Below are positions 45,549 to 54,999 of a stretch of 64,000 nt of DNA, one piece after another (position 1 is the stretch's first letter; each line of letters opens with the position of its first letter). This DNA is from Onthovicinus sp900555545 (lineage in GTDB: Bacteria; Bacillota; Clostridia; Oscillospirales; Acutalibacteraceae): assembly GCA_949296915.1 (NCBI GenBank), contig CASFPX010000005.1, positions 102,270-166,269 of the forward strand, given 5' to 3'. A model generated the notes under the pieces. That model made no database searches. It saw only the letters and a list, made by a program, of their open reading frames with translations, and was not told where the DNA came from. A program made the translations under genes and the position numbers.

Positions 45549-46001
45549 ATGGCTTTAACGATACGCGATCAGGTACAAATGTATACGGACGGAGCCTGCT
45601 CCGGCAATCCTGGCCCCGGAGGGTGGGGAACGATCCTGCGCTGTAACGGACGGGAACGGGAACTGAGCGGCGGCGCGGCGGAGACGACCAACAACCGGAT
45701 GGAGCTAACCGCCGTGATCCAGGGCCTGCGCGCATTAAAACGGCCGTGCAATGTGGAGATCTACACGGACTCTAAGTACGTGGTGGATGGAATTACCAAG
45801 GGATGGGCCGTGAGCTGGCGTGCCAACGGTTGGCGCAAAAAAGACAAAAAGCCCGCCCTCAATCCCGAGCTCTGGGGGGAGCTGCTGGAGCTGCTGGAGC
45901 TGCATGAGGTTCGCTTTATCTGGATTAAGGGCCATGCGGGTCATCCGGAGAATGAGCGTTGCGATGAGATGGCGGTGCGCGAATCACAAAAATACCGCTG
46001 A
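45549..46001 (+). CDS. rnhA: Ribonuclease HI
   Basis: A 150-residue RNase H that cuts RNA in RNA-DNA hybrids. The catalytic acidic residues are in [17 protein letters not shown] (Asp), [11 protein letters not shown] (Glu), IYTDSKYV (Asp) and [11 protein letters not shown] (Asp). The basic protrusion [14 protein letters not shown] marks the HI-type substrate-binding handle. ATG at 45549 after GGAGGG; an upstream ATG in frame lacks a site. Confidence 0.95.
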   Translation: MALTIRDQVQMYTDGACSGNPGPGGWGTILRCNGRERELSGGAAETTNNRMELTAVIQGLRALKRPCNVEIYTDSKYVVDGITKGWAVSWRANGWRKKDKKPALNPELWGELLELLELHEVRFIWIKGHAGHPENERCDEMAVRESQKYR

Positions 46002-46078
46002 GTCCACGAATCCCTGTCGGAAAACACGAAAATAGAATCTTTATTCATTAAATTTTTATAAACAAACGCTTTTTTCTA

Positions 46079-46106
46079 TTGAAGAATTATGAATAAGAAT
46101 TATAAT
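46079..46106 (+). promoter_or_regulatory. Promoter for the Thr-rich lipoprotein gene
   Basis: TTGAAG, 16-bp spacer, perfect TATAAT, in an AT-rich stretch 86 bases before the ATG. Confidence 0.65.
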
Positions 46107-46192
46107 AGACATATCCGCAACTGAATGTATGCGTAGTGGACAGGGTTTGCTTTTCCTGTCAAAATTACAACAATTCTAGAGAGGGGAACTGT

Positions 46193-47035
46193 ATGAAAAG
46201 TATTCTTTTAAAACTGACCGCACTGGCCATCACAGCGTCCATGTTGTTTGCATTTGCCGCCTGTGGCAACGATAGTACGGATACGCCAAACACGACAAAT
46301 ACAGCCGAGGCAGCATCTGTTCAGACAACGGAACCGCCTGCGACTGAAATCCCAACCGAGACCGAAACAGCGGCGGAATCCACGGAGGCGTCCACCGCTC
46401 CGGCAGAGGTTTCCCCGGTAGATGACGACGCCGCAGCACTTCAGCTGTACAATGATGCAGCAAATGACGTAAAAATTTCTAAACCAGCACTACATAAAGA
46501 ACGCGGAACAGAATTTATTGGATTTGAAGAGCCGAGTGAGTTTTTAAGCGGACTGGTCAACAGCACGGGCGTTATCCCGAAAGATGACAACCTTGATTTC
46601 CCGGCCGGAACAGATTACACAGATTGGTTCCCGCCCATTGGGGAGAGTTGGGCCAGCAAATTGACGCTGGATGATCTGAAAGACATCTCCTGCACTGATA
46701 ATGGCGATACTTATACAATTGAGCTCACGATTGTAAAATCCGAAATTCCCACTTCCATGACGGATTACTCTACGACATCTGTGGGGCGCGGGATGGCCAT
46801 CAACTCAACTGAAGATCTGAAGGCGGGTGCCGCAGCAGTGGGTGAACTGACAGGGTGCGATCAGATATATGATAACTGCACCATCACCGCTGTAATCGAT
46901 AAGGCTACCGGGAAGATGCAGAGTGCAACGCATGTTCTGAACTTCCAGATTCGTTTGACCGGAAAACTCATTGTTACACTAAACGATTTTGCAGTCACCC
47001 TGCGAATCACCGAAAATTATAAAATGACGTATTAA
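46193..47035 (+). CDS. Lipoprotein with Thr/Glu-rich stalk
   Basis: A 280-residue secreted lipoprotein. The signal peptide (LLKLTALAITASMLFAFAAC) ends at a lipobox Cys, followed by about 60 residues rich in Thr, Glu, Ala and Pro (a disordered cell-wall stalk) and a globular domain of about 190 residues with no recognised family. ATG at 46193 after GAGGGG. It is monocistronic between its own promoter and a strong terminator. The gene is more AT-rich than its neighbours. Confidence 0.78.
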   Translation: MKSILLKLTALAITASMLFAFAACGNDSTDTPNTTNTAEAASVQTTEPPATEIPTETETAAESTEASTAPAEVSPVDDDAAALQLYNDAANDVKISKPALHKERGTEFIGFEEPSEFLSGLVNSTGVIPKDDNLDFPAGTDYTDWFPPIGESWASKLTLDDLKDISCTDNGDTYTIELTIVKSEIPTSMTDYSTTSVGRGMAINSTEDLKAGAAAVGELTGCDQIYDNCTITAVIDKATGKMQSATHVLNFQIRLTGKLIVTLNDFAVTLRITENYKMTY

Positions 47036-47047
47036 GATTTGTTTCAT

Positions 47048-47084
47048 AAAAAACCTGAACTTGGAAATCAAGTTCAGGTTTTTT
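47048..47084. terminator. Strong bidirectional-looking terminator
   Basis: AAAAAACCTGAACTTG and CAAGTTCAGGTTTTTT form a 16-bp perfect stem with a 5-nt loop, directly after the lipoprotein gene. Confidence 0.93.
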
Positions 47085-47211
47085 ATGAGAATATTTATTG
47101 CTTTAGCTAATTCGATCGCCTCTGGTGAATTACCTGAAAACCGATCCTATCTTCTCATTTCTTGCAGATTGTGCTACACTATATGTATGAGGGAGATGGG
47201 AGTGGGAATCG

Positions 47212-48078
47212 ATGTGGCGAAAAATAACCGTTCGAATTGCAATGCTTATCGTCTGTGTGGTACTGGTGCTGGCCCTGATCCCTTTGGGGATTCTGGAATA
47301 CCACCAAACCGGTATGCCCCCCTATGAGATATTGGCCACAGGCATTCCACTGGTAATGGTTGACTTGGTGGTTGCCTTTATCAAATTTAAAAACCGGCCG
47401 AACGAGAACAGAATCATCGAGGATTTCAAGATGTATAGCGCTGATTTCGGAGATTCACGTGGAGAAATTCGTGCCAAAAACCTGTTTTACACCGGTTTTG
47501 AGGAGTGGTACTGCGGTGAGATCACCGCCGCCTGCTATGATATGGAGCGAGCGATTTCCGCCACCATAAACCGACGGGCCCAAGCCAAAATCTACTGCTG
47601 CCTGGGCCAATGCCAGTACCGGAAAAAACGATGGCGGCAAAAAGCGATGGAATCCCTCCGGCAGGCTATCCGGCTGGATCCCCAATTTGACCTTGCCTGG
47701 AATGAAATGGCGCGCCAGCTGTTGGAGTCCGGAGATCAGGCCGCAGCAAAGGATGCGTGCGACCGCGGCATCCAGATCAATCCACGCAGCGAGACGCTGC
47801 TGACCAAACGTGTAAATATCCTGGTGATGGAAAAGGACTATCGACGTGCATTACCCGATTGTCTTCGCGCCGAAAAGCTCGATCCACAAAACTCTACCCT
47901 GCTGATGAACTCGGCGATCGTATATGCCGGGCTGGGGGAGCGCCATCTGGCCTTGGAAAAGCACCGGCAGGCAGTCGATGCCGGCTACCGGCGTGGTGAG
48001 GAAGCTTTCCAGATGATCCGCTCTCTTCTGCTGGAACACTCAGTGTCAGAGCACGCCGAAAGCAGTGAAAAACAGTGA
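47212..48078 (+). CDS. Membrane-anchored tetratricopeptide repeat protein
   Basis: A 288-residue protein. Two N-terminal helices (about residues 8-28 and 40-60) anchor a cytoplasmic domain with TPR units, seen as repeated A-[KL]-xx-xGxxxxxxxxxxxAxxxxxxAIxLDPxxxxAW patterns (for example IRLDPQFDLAWN, IQINPRSETLL, EKLDPQNSTLL). TPR proteins act as scaffolds; the partner is unknown. GGGAG site. A TACACT with a weak -35 lies upstream. Confidence 0.78.
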   Translation: MWRKITVRIAMLIVCVVLVLALIPLGILEYHQTGMPPYEILATGIPLVMVDLVVAFIKFKNRPNENRIIEDFKMYSADFGDSRGEIRAKNLFYTGFEEWYCGEITAACYDMERAISATINRRAQAKIYCCLGQCQYRKKRWRQKAMESLRQAIRLDPQFDLAWNEMARQLLESGDQAAAKDACDRGIQINPRSETLLTKRVNILVMEKDYRRALPDCLRAEKLDPQNSTLLMNSAIVYAGLGERHLALEKHRQAVDAGYRRGEEAFQMIRSLLLEHSVSEHAESSEKQ

Positions 48079-48120
48079 AAGTGTGGACGACGCTATAAAT
48101 TTTTTAAAGCCCTTTTACCA

Positions 48121-48158
48121 AGCGTGGGCGCCCGGAAAATATTCCGAGCGTCCACGCT
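48121..48158. other. Long hairpin between convergent genes
   Basis: A 17-bp stem (AGCGTGGGCGCCCGGAA arm, one mismatch and one wobble) with an AATA loop. Neither side has a proper T-run. It lies between the convergent TPR gene and the gene ending at 48250. Confidence 0.55.
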
Positions 48159-48249
48159 ACTTTATGCATATTCCAGATGAGGTTTCAATGCCAAAAGCCG
48201 TTCCATGCTTTTATTTACTTGACAGTGTTGCCCCAAAAAATTAAAGCTT

Positions 48250-48867
48250 TTAAATACAGGCGAGCTCGTCTGCATGTTCCCGGATGTACGTGAGGATCAG
48301 CGGCTCGAGCGGATGCTTTTCCATCAGACGCGCAAATTTTTCATCACACTCCATGATGAGTTTATAGTCGAGCGATACACGCTCATTGTCCTCGTCAAAC
48401 ATATCGAACTCCTGCTTAATGAGCTGATATGCCTTCTCCGAGCCGACAGCCTGAACGGCCTGCACCAATTGGCCCGTGAGCGGCTGGGTGCTCTGGCGGA
48501 AAAAGTCGCTCAGCTTGCCCTTGCCCGCGTCATCCATCAGGAACCAGAGCGCGTACACATTGCGTGCCGCCTCCGGATACTCCAGGAAACTCGCGTCGGG
48601 TGTCCCCGTCTTTTGCAAACTGACCTGAATATTGGCCGCCACGCCCTGAAAAAGCCCCTCATCCCCCGAGGTTCGGATCTTCTCCGCGCTCATCCGGTTG
48701 TCCTCACCGCGTAAGCGCTGGGCGTTCTCGATAAATTCCATTTCCTTTTTATGTGCTTCCCGCATCTTTCGGCTGCGTTCAATAGCTTTTTTCCACAGGA
48801 AAACAACGCCAATGATGAGCAGCACCAAAATCAGCCACAAGTACCAGTACTCAATTAAAATCTCCAT
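48250..48867 (-). CDS. Hypothetical single-pass membrane protein
   Basis: A 205-residue protein. An N-terminal helix (residues 8-25, WLILVLLIIGVVFLW) is followed by a charged coiled segment (KKAIERSRKMREAHKKEMEF) and a cytoplasmic helical domain of about 130 residues. No known family recognised. Its start touches the stop of rsmI (1-nt overlap), so it is cotranscribed with rsmI and the methyltransferase gene. Confidence 0.65.
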   Translation of the reverse strand: MEILIEYWYLWLILVLLIIGVVFLWKKAIERSRKMREAHKKEMEFIENAQRLRGEDNRMSAEKIRTSGDEGLFQGVAANIQVSLQKTGTPDASFLEYPEAARNVYALWFLMDDAGKGKLSDFFRQSTQPLTGQLVQAVQAVGSEKAYQLIKQEFDMFDEDNERVSLDYKLIMECDEKFARLMEKHPLEPLILTYIREHADELACI

Positions 48868-49700
48868 TATTCTTCCTCCTGAAGCAGTTTATAGATTTCT
48901 CCTTTTGTAAAGCCACCCGCTTTGGCCGCCTTCTTGGCCGCCAGACTGGGCGGATCGCCGCCCTGCATCCACTCCCGCGCGGCCTGTACAGCCTCCTCAA
49001 GTGTCATGGCGGCCTGTTCTTCTTCCTCCGGCGCACCCGCGAGAATGAGGACAATTTCGCCCTTTAGGCGACCGTCTCCATATTCCCGGACGGCTTGATC
49101 CAACGTTGTTCGGATTACCTGCTCGTGAATTTTGGTTAGCTCGCGGACGATGGTGATCTCCCGATCGCCAAAGACCTGCGCCAGATCCCTTAACGTATTG
49201 GCGAGTTTGTGCGGGGCTTCATAAAAGATCATCGTGCGCTTTTCATCTTTCAGGCTTGACAGATGATCCCGGCGGCTCTTTTTGTTGACGCTCAAAAAAC
49301 CCTCAAACGTAAAACGCCCCGTGTGCATCCCGGAGAGCGCCAGCGCTGCGATCAACGCCGATGGACCGGGGACGGCGTTGACCTTGATCCCGCGCTCGTG
49401 GCAGAGGGCTACCAAATCCTCCCCCGGATCCGAGATCGCGGGCATGCCCGCATCCGTAACAATCGCGCAGCTCTCGCCGGCAAGGATCCGGTCCGTAATC
49501 ATCACGCCGCGCTCCCGCTTGTTATGCTCAAAGTAGCTGACCATCGGCTTTTTGATTCCAAAATGGTTGAGGAGCTTGAGCGTGACACGCGTATCCTCTG
49601 CGGCGATAAAGTCGCAGTTTGACAACGTTTCCACCGCGCGGGGAGAAAGGTCCCCCAGATTGCCGATAGGCGTACCGACCACATAGAGTTCTCCGCTCAT
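48867..49700 (-). CDS. rsmI: 16S rRNA (cytidine-1402-2'-O)-methyltransferase
   Basis: A 277-residue tetrapyrrole-methylase-fold enzyme that 2'-O-methylates C1402 of 16S rRNA. The motifs LYVVGTPIGNLGDLSPRA, AEDTRVT, VTDAGMPAISDPG and NAVPGPSALIAALALSG are all present, with EAPHKL in the C-terminal half. It overlaps the upstream methyltransferase gene by 4 nt. Confidence 0.95.
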   Translation of the reverse strand: MSGELYVVGTPIGNLGDLSPRAVETLSNCDFIAAEDTRVTLKLLNHFGIKKPMVSYFEHNKRERGVMITDRILAGESCAIVTDAGMPAISDPGEDLVALCHERGIKVNAVPGPSALIAALALSGMHTGRFTFEGFLSVNKKSRRDHLSSLKDEKRTMIFYEAPHKLANTLRDLAQVFGDREITIVRELTKIHEQVIRTTLDQAVREYGDGRLKGEIVLILAGAPEEEEQAAMTLEEAVQAAREWMQGGDPPSLAAKKAAKAGGFTKGEIYKLLQEEE

Positions 49701-50422
49701 AAAATGCCTCCGTTTAAAAATTCTTCCATCTGTGCAGTGCGTTTACCGGAACTGTCACAGGAGACGAGCTCTGGCTCGATCCTCACGCCAGGCCGCCCGC
49801 CCAGCACACCCTCGATCAGGTATAACCGTGCCGAACGCCCTGGCCGTGCTACAACGGGACGCATTCGCTTTGGCTCAATGCGAGAGGAACGCATGGCACA
49901 CAACGCATCGCACAGCCGCTCAGCCGGAAAGCAGATGCACAGCCGCCCACCCTGATTGAGCACGCGGGCGGCACACTCACACACCTCGCCGATCTCCGCA
50001 GCGCCGTCATGACGCGCGAGAGCCTTTGTCTCGTTTTCACTCTTCCGTCCACTGTCAGTACGATAATAGGGCGGATTCATGCAAACGAGATCATAACGGA
50101 CGCGCACCGTACGCCAAAAATCCCGCAAATCGGCGCAGACAATCTCCACCCGATCCGTCAGGCCGTTCTGCTCCACGCCGTACCGTGCGAGTGCACAAGC
50201 CCGATCCGAGAGATCAACCGCTGTGATCAGATCCGGCCGCTCCACGCGGCACCACAGCAGTGGGATAATCCCACACCCGGTTCCAAAATCGCAGGCTCTT
50301 CTGGTGCGCTCCGCCCGTGCAAATGAGGCAAGGAGCAGAGAATCCTCATTAAAACTATGCGGCGGAGCCGTGTACACGGAGATCCCTCCGCCAAGCTGTT
50401 CCCGATGGAACTCCAAATCCAC
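49697..50422 (-). CDS. tRNA1(Val) adenine-37 N6-methyltransferase-like protein
   Basis: A SAM-dependent methyltransferase of about 241 residues. Motifs are FGTGCGIIPLL (SAM binding) and NPPYYR (adenine-N6 catalytic NPPY), as in TrmN6/YabB. It is coupled to rsmI, the common Firmicute order yabB-yazA-rsmI without yazA here. The GTG at 50422 follows GGAGGG; an ATG pair 15-18 bases upstream has no site. Confidence 0.85.
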   Translation of the reverse strand: MDLEFHREQLGGGISVYTAPPHSFNEDSLLLASFARAERTRRACDFGTGCGIIPLLWCRVERPDLITAVDLSDRACALARYGVEQNGLTDRVEIVCADLRDFWRTVRVRYDLVCMNPPYYRTDSGRKSENETKALARHDGAAEIGEVCECAARVLNQGGRLCICFPAERLCDALCAMRSSRIEPKRMRPVVARPGRSARLYLIEGVLGGRPGVRIEPELVSCDSSGKRTAQMEEFLNGGIL

Positions 50423-50498
50423 ACACCCTCCACGCATCATTTAGATCATATCCATATCATATCATAAAACGTCTCACAATACCAGCAGACAGGCATGG

Positions 50499-50534
50499 AA
50501 AAAGCGGGAGAAACCGATTCCCCCGCTTTTTGTT
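50499..50534. terminator. Bidirectional terminator below the ferredoxin gene
   Basis: AAAAAGCGGG and CCCGCTTTTT form a 10-bp stem extended by partial pairing inside the loop; both strands end in T-runs. Confidence 0.82.
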
Positions 50535-50554
50535 TGCCTGTTATTCCAGTATGC

Positions 50555-50725
50555 TTATGCCTGCTGGGGAGCACCCACCGGGCAGGTATCTGCACAGGCG
50601 CCGCACTCGGTGCACAGATCCGGATCGATGACATACTTGCCGTCGCCCTCAGAAATGGCGGATACCGGGCACTCAGCCTCGCACGCGCCGCAGGAAATGC
50701 AGTCGTCAGAAATATGATAAGCCAT
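50555..50725 (-). CDS. 2[4Fe-4S] ferredoxin
   Basis: A 56-residue clostridial-type ferredoxin. Two cluster motifs, CISCGACEAECPVSAI and CTECGACADTCPVGAP. It carries low-potential electrons for anaerobic metabolism. The ATG at 50725 follows AAGGAGG. It is monocistronic with its own promoter and terminator, consistent with high expression. Confidence 0.95.
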   Translation of the reverse strand: MAYHISDDCISCGACEAECPVSAISEGDGKYVIDPDLCTECGACADTCPVGAPQQA

Positions 50726-50759
50726 GATATGTACCTCCTTTTGGTTCATTATATTTAGA

Positions 50760-50787
50760 ATTGTAACACTAAATTCGTAAAAAGCAA
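50760..50787 (-). promoter_or_regulatory. Promoter for ferredoxin
   Basis: On the minus strand TTGCTT (50787-50782), 16-bp spacer, TACAAT (50765-50760). Confidence 0.55.
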
Positions 50788-50814
50788 TAGAAAATTGTAA
50801 AAAATATAGTGTTA
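50764..50814. repeat. 8-bp inverted repeat in the ferredoxin/GH89 divergent gap
   Basis: TAACACTA (50764-50771) and TAGTGTTA (50807-50814) are separated by 35 AT-rich bases and flank the ferredoxin -35 region. It could be an operator with looping or simply chance in AT-rich DNA. Confidence 0.4.
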
Positions 50815-50868
50815 GTATAAGCTAACTGTACAATTGCACAAATTTTAATTCAAATTCCTTTTGTGCTC

Positions 50869-50896
50869 TTGACAGAATCGGAAATTCCCTTATAAT
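50869..50896 (+). promoter_or_regulatory. Promoter for the GH89 gene
   Basis: TTGACA, 16-bp spacer, TATAAT. A second TATAAT follows at 50903-50908. The start codon is about 47 bases downstream of the first. Confidence 0.75.
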
Positions 50897-50942
50897 TCTT
50901 GGTATAATACTTACCAGAAGACACCATCAGGAGGTTTCAATC

Positions 50943-53492
50943 ATGTCAGAATCCCTCTCTTTCACCACCGACGCCAGCTCCGGTATTGTTTTAAATAAGA
51001 GCAATCTGTTCTGGCAGGGTGGGCAGTACCCCGCTTACGTCATCCTAAACCTTGACCAGTTGTATGATCTGGATCGGATCGTGGTGAAAATGCCCAAAAA
51101 GGGCTTTACCCGCTACCGCATCTATACCAGTGCCAACGGCCGGGACTACGCCCTCGCCTATCACAAGTCCGATTCGGCCAAGTGTCCTGCCGACGGGGAG
51201 ACGATCCGCCTGAGCGGCAAAGCCGCCTACCTGATGGTCTACATCGAGTACTGCTCAGAGAGCATAAACGCCATCATCGAGCAAATTGAACTCTGGGGCA
51301 CCCCCACTGGCGAACCTGTTCCCACTGTGCCGGAAATAGAGATCCCCAACTTTGACGATACGCCCTATGCCGCCCCCATCACACAGGAAGATACCCTCCG
51401 TGAGGTGTACGGTATCATCGGCCGCGTACTCGGCGAGCAGTACCGCGACTGGTTTAAATTAGAGCTCGATCCACAGGCCCAGGGATTCACAGTTGAGGAG
51501 TCCGGCTCCCAAATCCAGGTGACGGCTGCGACAGGCGTCGATCTGGCTGCGGGTGTAAACTACTACCTGAAATACTACTGCAATGTGTGCATCTCCCAGC
51601 AGTCTCGCAACACGGAGATGCCGTTTGAGCCCGTACCTGTCCCCTCTCCCGTCCATAAAACGACGCGCGCCCAGGTGCGCTATGCCTATAACTACTGCAC
51701 ACACTCTTACACGATGCCTTTCTGGGGGGAGAAGGAATGGCGGGACGAGCTGGACTATCTGGCCTTGAACGGCGTGAACGCCGTGCTCGACCTGACCGGC
51801 TTGGAGGAGGTTTGGCGCCGTTTCTTGACCAAGCTCGGCTACCGCCGCTTTGAGATCAAGAATTTCCTGACCGGCCCGGCCTATTACGCCTGGCAGTACA
51901 TGGCGAATATCTCCGGATTCGGCGGCCCGATCCACGACTCCTGGTTTGCCCAGCGCGTGGAGTTGGCGCGTAAAAATCAGCGCATCATGCGCACGCTCGG
52001 GATGTCCCCCATTCTAGAAGTATATAACGGAATGGTCCCGGCCGATATCGAGGAAAAACGCCCAACCGTCAAACTCATGCCCAGCCAGGGCCTGTGGAAT
52101 GGATTCCCCCGTCCGGCGGTGCTCAAGACGACACATCCGTGCTACATTGAACTGGCGCGCCTATTTTACGAATGCCAGCGCGAGGTATACGGCGATGTGA
52201 CGCGCTATTTTGCCGGGGACCTGTTCCACGAAGGAGGAAACTCCGGAGCCATGTCCGTCAGTAAGGCGACACAGATCGTCATGGATCAGCTGCTCGACTA
52301 CCGCTCAGATGCCTGCTGGATTATCCAGGGATGGGGAGAGAACCCACGCAGTTCCATGCTCCGGGGATTACGCAAATACCGTGAGCACTGCCTGATCCTG
52401 GACCTGTACGCCGAAAAGCGCCCACACTGGAAGGACCGCAAGGAATTTAAAAAGCGCCCATGGGTTTACTGCGTACTCGTCAATTTTGGCGGGCGGATGG
52501 GTGTAAACGGCCCGCTGAAAACCGTGTTTGACGATTTGCAGGACGCCATGGCAAATGCAAAATACTTTACGGGGGTTGGTATCACGCCGGAGGCATCCGG
52601 CATCAACCCGATCTTTGCCGATCTGCTGTTTGACATCATGTGGGGTACGGATCTGACATTTGATCAGTGGCTGGAGCACTACGCCCGCCGCCGCTACGGC
52701 GAGAGCGACAACGCCTACCGCGCCCTGAACATCCTGAAAAACACCGCCTATGGGGTGGAGACATGCGGCACCTCCGAGGGTTCGCCGGACAGCCTGCTCA
52801 ACGCCCGCCCCTGCCAGAACGTGAAAAAGGCCTCCAGCTGGAGCGATACCGATATCCGATATGATAAGATTCTCTTTGAGCAGGCGGCGCGGACACTTGC
52901 CGAGGACTATGAGTTCCTGAGCAAATCCGATACCTACTGCTGCGACTTGGCGGACGTGCTGCGCCAAGTACTCGCCAACTCTGTTCAGGAGTACACACGC
53001 AAGATTGATGCAGCCCTACGTGCTAAAGACGCCGCTGCATTTGATAAGTACGCCCAGAAGCTGCTGGGCGCCGCCGACTGGGTGGACGCCATCTCCGCCT
53101 CCCGTCCGGAGACAATGGTGGGTACGTGGATTCAAAAGGCGAAAGATCTTGCGGCCGATACGGACGACCTTCGCAAATATCTATACCCGTTCAATGCCCG
53201 CGCACTGATCACCACCTGGGGCGCCCGCAAACAGGCGAACGAAGGCGAACTGAAGGATTATGCAAATCGCCAGTGGTCCGGCCTGACAAAGGACTTCTAT
53301 AAGGCCAGATGGGCAGCCTATCTGAACGCGGCGCGTGAGGAACTCGCCGGCGCGCCGCACCGGGAGATCGACTGGTTCCCCATGGAGTGGCGCTGGGTGC
53401 TGGATGAGAACGAATACCCCGCCGTCCCCGTTCCGCTGAACCTGAAATCCGCCGCGGAAAAGATTTTGGAAGCGTATAGCTGCCAGGCATAA
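50943..53492 (+). CDS. Alpha-N-acetylglucosaminidase, GH89 family, with N-terminal discoidin-like domain
   Basis: An 849-residue glycosidase. Residues 1-115 look like an F5/8 (CBM32-type) beta-sandwich; 140-250 match the NAGLU N-terminal domain; the barrel contains YAWQYMANISGFGGP, the candidate catalytic Glu residues in GDLFHEGG (about 424-430) and GITPEASG (about 545-550), and a C-terminal helical domain with PFNARALITTWG. It cleaves terminal alpha-GlcNAc, as on mucin or heparan-type glycans. No signal peptide is visible, so it appears cytoplasmic. CAGGAGG site. Confidence 0.88.
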   Translation: MSESLSFTTDASSGIVLNKSNLFWQGGQYPAYVILNLDQLYDLDRIVVKMPKKGFTRYRIYTSANGRDYALAYHKSDSAKCPADGETIRLSGKAAYLMVYIEYCSESINAIIEQIELWGTPTGEPVPTVPEIEIPNFDDTPYAAPITQEDTLREVYGIIGRVLGEQYRDWFKLELDPQAQGFTVEESGSQIQVTAATGVDLAAGVNYYLKYYCNVCISQQSRNTEMPFEPVPVPSPVHKTTRAQVRYAYNYCTHSYTMPFWGEKEWRDELDYLALNGVNAVLDLTGLEEVWRRFLTKLGYRRFEIKNFLTGPAYYAWQYMANISGFGGPIHDSWFAQRVELARKNQRIMRTLGMSPILEVYNGMVPADIEEKRPTVKLMPSQGLWNGFPRPAVLKTTHPCYIELARLFYECQREVYGDVTRYFAGDLFHEGGNSGAMSVSKATQIVMDQLLDYRSDACWIIQGWGENPRSSMLRGLRKYREHCLILDLYAEKRPHWKDRKEFKKRPWVYCVLVNFGGRMGVNGPLKTVFDDLQDAMANAKYFTGVGITPEASGINPIFADLLFDIMWGTDLTFDQWLEHYARRRYGESDNAYRALNILKNTAYGVETCGTSEGSPDSLLNARPCQNVKKASSWSDTDIRYDKILFEQAARTLAEDYEFLSKSDTYCCDLADVLRQVLANSVQEYTRKIDAALRAKDAAAFDKYAQKLLGAADWVDAISASRPETMVGTWIQKAKDLAADTDDLRKYLYPFNARALITTWGARKQANEGELKDYANRQWSGLTKDFYKARWAAYLNAAREELAGAPHREIDWFPMEWRWVLDENEYPAVPVPLNLKSAAEKILEAYSCQA

Positions 53493-53517
53493 AACACAGC
53501 AGATCACCAAAAACTTC

Positions 53518-53553
53518 AGCCCCCGGAAGCAGGCTTCCGGGGGCTGGTTTTCT
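53518..53553 (+). terminator. Intrinsic terminator after the GH89 gene
   Basis: Perfect 12-bp stem AGCCCCCGGAAG / CTTCCGGGGGCT, 4-nt loop, then GGTTTTCT. Confidence 0.85.
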
Positions 53554-53595
53554 GCTTTCCCTCCCGCCAATACCCAGCAGAATCAGCAGAAAAAT

Positions 53596-54999
53596 TCAGT
53601 TGAGATCGTCCTGCAATGCGGGAAGCGTCATAGTCACCATAAACCCGCCCTGCGGGGCGTGGGAGAAGGCCACATTGCCACCGTGTGCCTGCGCAATCTG
53701 CCGGACGATCAACAGGCCGAGGCCGTGGCGCTGTTCGCCGGTGCCTGAATCATGAAACATGTAGTGCGGCGTATTCCGCAGGGATTCAAGCTGCGAATCC
53801 GTGACGCCAACGCCATTATCCGCCACGGTGATGCGGCACATCTCCCCTGCCTGATCCACGGCGAGCGTGATCGTACACCCATCCGGATTGTGCACCTGCG
53901 CATTTAAAATCAGATTGGAGAGCGCGCGTTTGAGCAAATCGGGATCGCCGTCCACCATGCACGCCGCAAGATTTTCATCCGTGGCCCAGTCGATCGGATA
54001 CATCCCCCCTGCATCCATATTCAAAAAATCCACTGCGATCTCGCGCGCGAGCGCCACGGCATTTACCGGCCGGCGGTGCAGGGGATGCACATTGTACTCC
54101 AGCTTGGAGGCCAGGTTCAGATCGTTGACCAGATTTTTCATGCGCAGGCTCTGTAACCGGATGATCCCCGCCTTTTTGCGCCCCTCCGCCGGGATGGAAG
54201 AATCCTCCTCCAGCTGCCCGGCATATCCCATCACCATGGAGAGGGGCGTGCGGATATCGTGGGAGATCCCGGCAATCCAGTTTGCGCGTGCGGCGTCCTT
54301 CTTTTTCAGTTCATACTCCTGGGTGCGCAGCTTCTCTGACGCGCGGTTGACGGATTTGGCCAGCGAGGAGAAAAGCCCCCGCTCCTTGACGTACACCTCC
54401 GTTCCCTCAGGCAGTGCCTGGATGCCGCGGATCAGCGGCCGGATCGGACGCAGGATACCGGATACTACGACAAGATAAATCACCAGCAATGCGGCAACAT
54501 TGGCAAGGAAAAAAACAACCATCATCTTTGGCGCGTTGGCAATCAGTTGAAAGTCAAAGGTATTCCACATCAATTTCCAGAGGGCGGTCTTTGGATACCC
54601 CATCAAAAGCAGGTCGTCCCCATGGTCTGCCGTGGTGATGGGGTAGTCCGCGACATAGCCGCGGACCGCCCAGGAGAGGTCGGCAATGCTGTACCGGAGC
54701 GGCACCTCCGCCGGCAGGCCTTCGCTGTGCCACACCGCCTGCCCGCTCCCATCGTCGACCAGAATGGCCCACGCCCCGCTCTGCTCCAGCAGCTGCTGCC
54801 CCTTGGCGGAGAGGATATACGTCTCCCCCTCCGGTGTCAGGGCTGCGGAGACCGATTCGGCCGTTTTCCACGGGCTGCCGTTGCCGACCTGATTGCGCAC
54901 AAAGACGAACAGCAACGCCACGTTTAAAACAAGCAAAATCAGCGTGGCCATGGTGAGGACCGCGACAAACCGGCGGATCAGCTTAAAAATACTGCTCAT
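53596..54999 (-). CDS. Sensor histidine kinase divergent from the LanFEG-like operon
   Basis: A 467-residue kinase. Membrane helices at about residues 12-33 and 155-180 enclose an extracytoplasmic domain of about 120 residues. A HAMP-like linker, HisKA (IAGISHDIRTPLSMVMGYAG), and ATPase boxes (NLILNAQVHN, DNGVGV, GLGLLIVRQI) follow. It overlaps the response regulator gene by 4 nt. It probably senses the antimicrobial peptide handled by the divergent transporter (inference). Confidence 0.9.
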   Translation of the reverse strand: MSSIFKLIRRFVAVLTMATLILLVLNVALLFVFVRNQVGNGSPWKTAESVSAALTPEGETYILSAKGQQLLEQSGAWAILVDDGSGQAVWHSEGLPAEVPLRYSIADLSWAVRGYVADYPITTADHGDDLLLMGYPKTALWKLMWNTFDFQLIANAPKMMVVFFLANVAALLVIYLVVVSGILRPIRPLIRGIQALPEGTEVYVKERGLFSSLAKSVNRASEKLRTQEYELKKKDAARANWIAGISHDIRTPLSMVMGYAGQLEEDSSIPAEGRKKAGIIRLQSLRMKNLVNDLNLASKLEYNVHPLHRRPVNAVALAREIAVDFLNMDAGGMYPIDWATDENLAACMVDGDPDLLKRALSNLILNAQVHNPDGCTITLAVDQAGEMCRITVADNGVGVTDSQLESLRNTPHYMFHDSGTGEQRHGLGLLIVRQIAQAHGGNVAFSHAPQGGFMVTMTLPALQDDLN

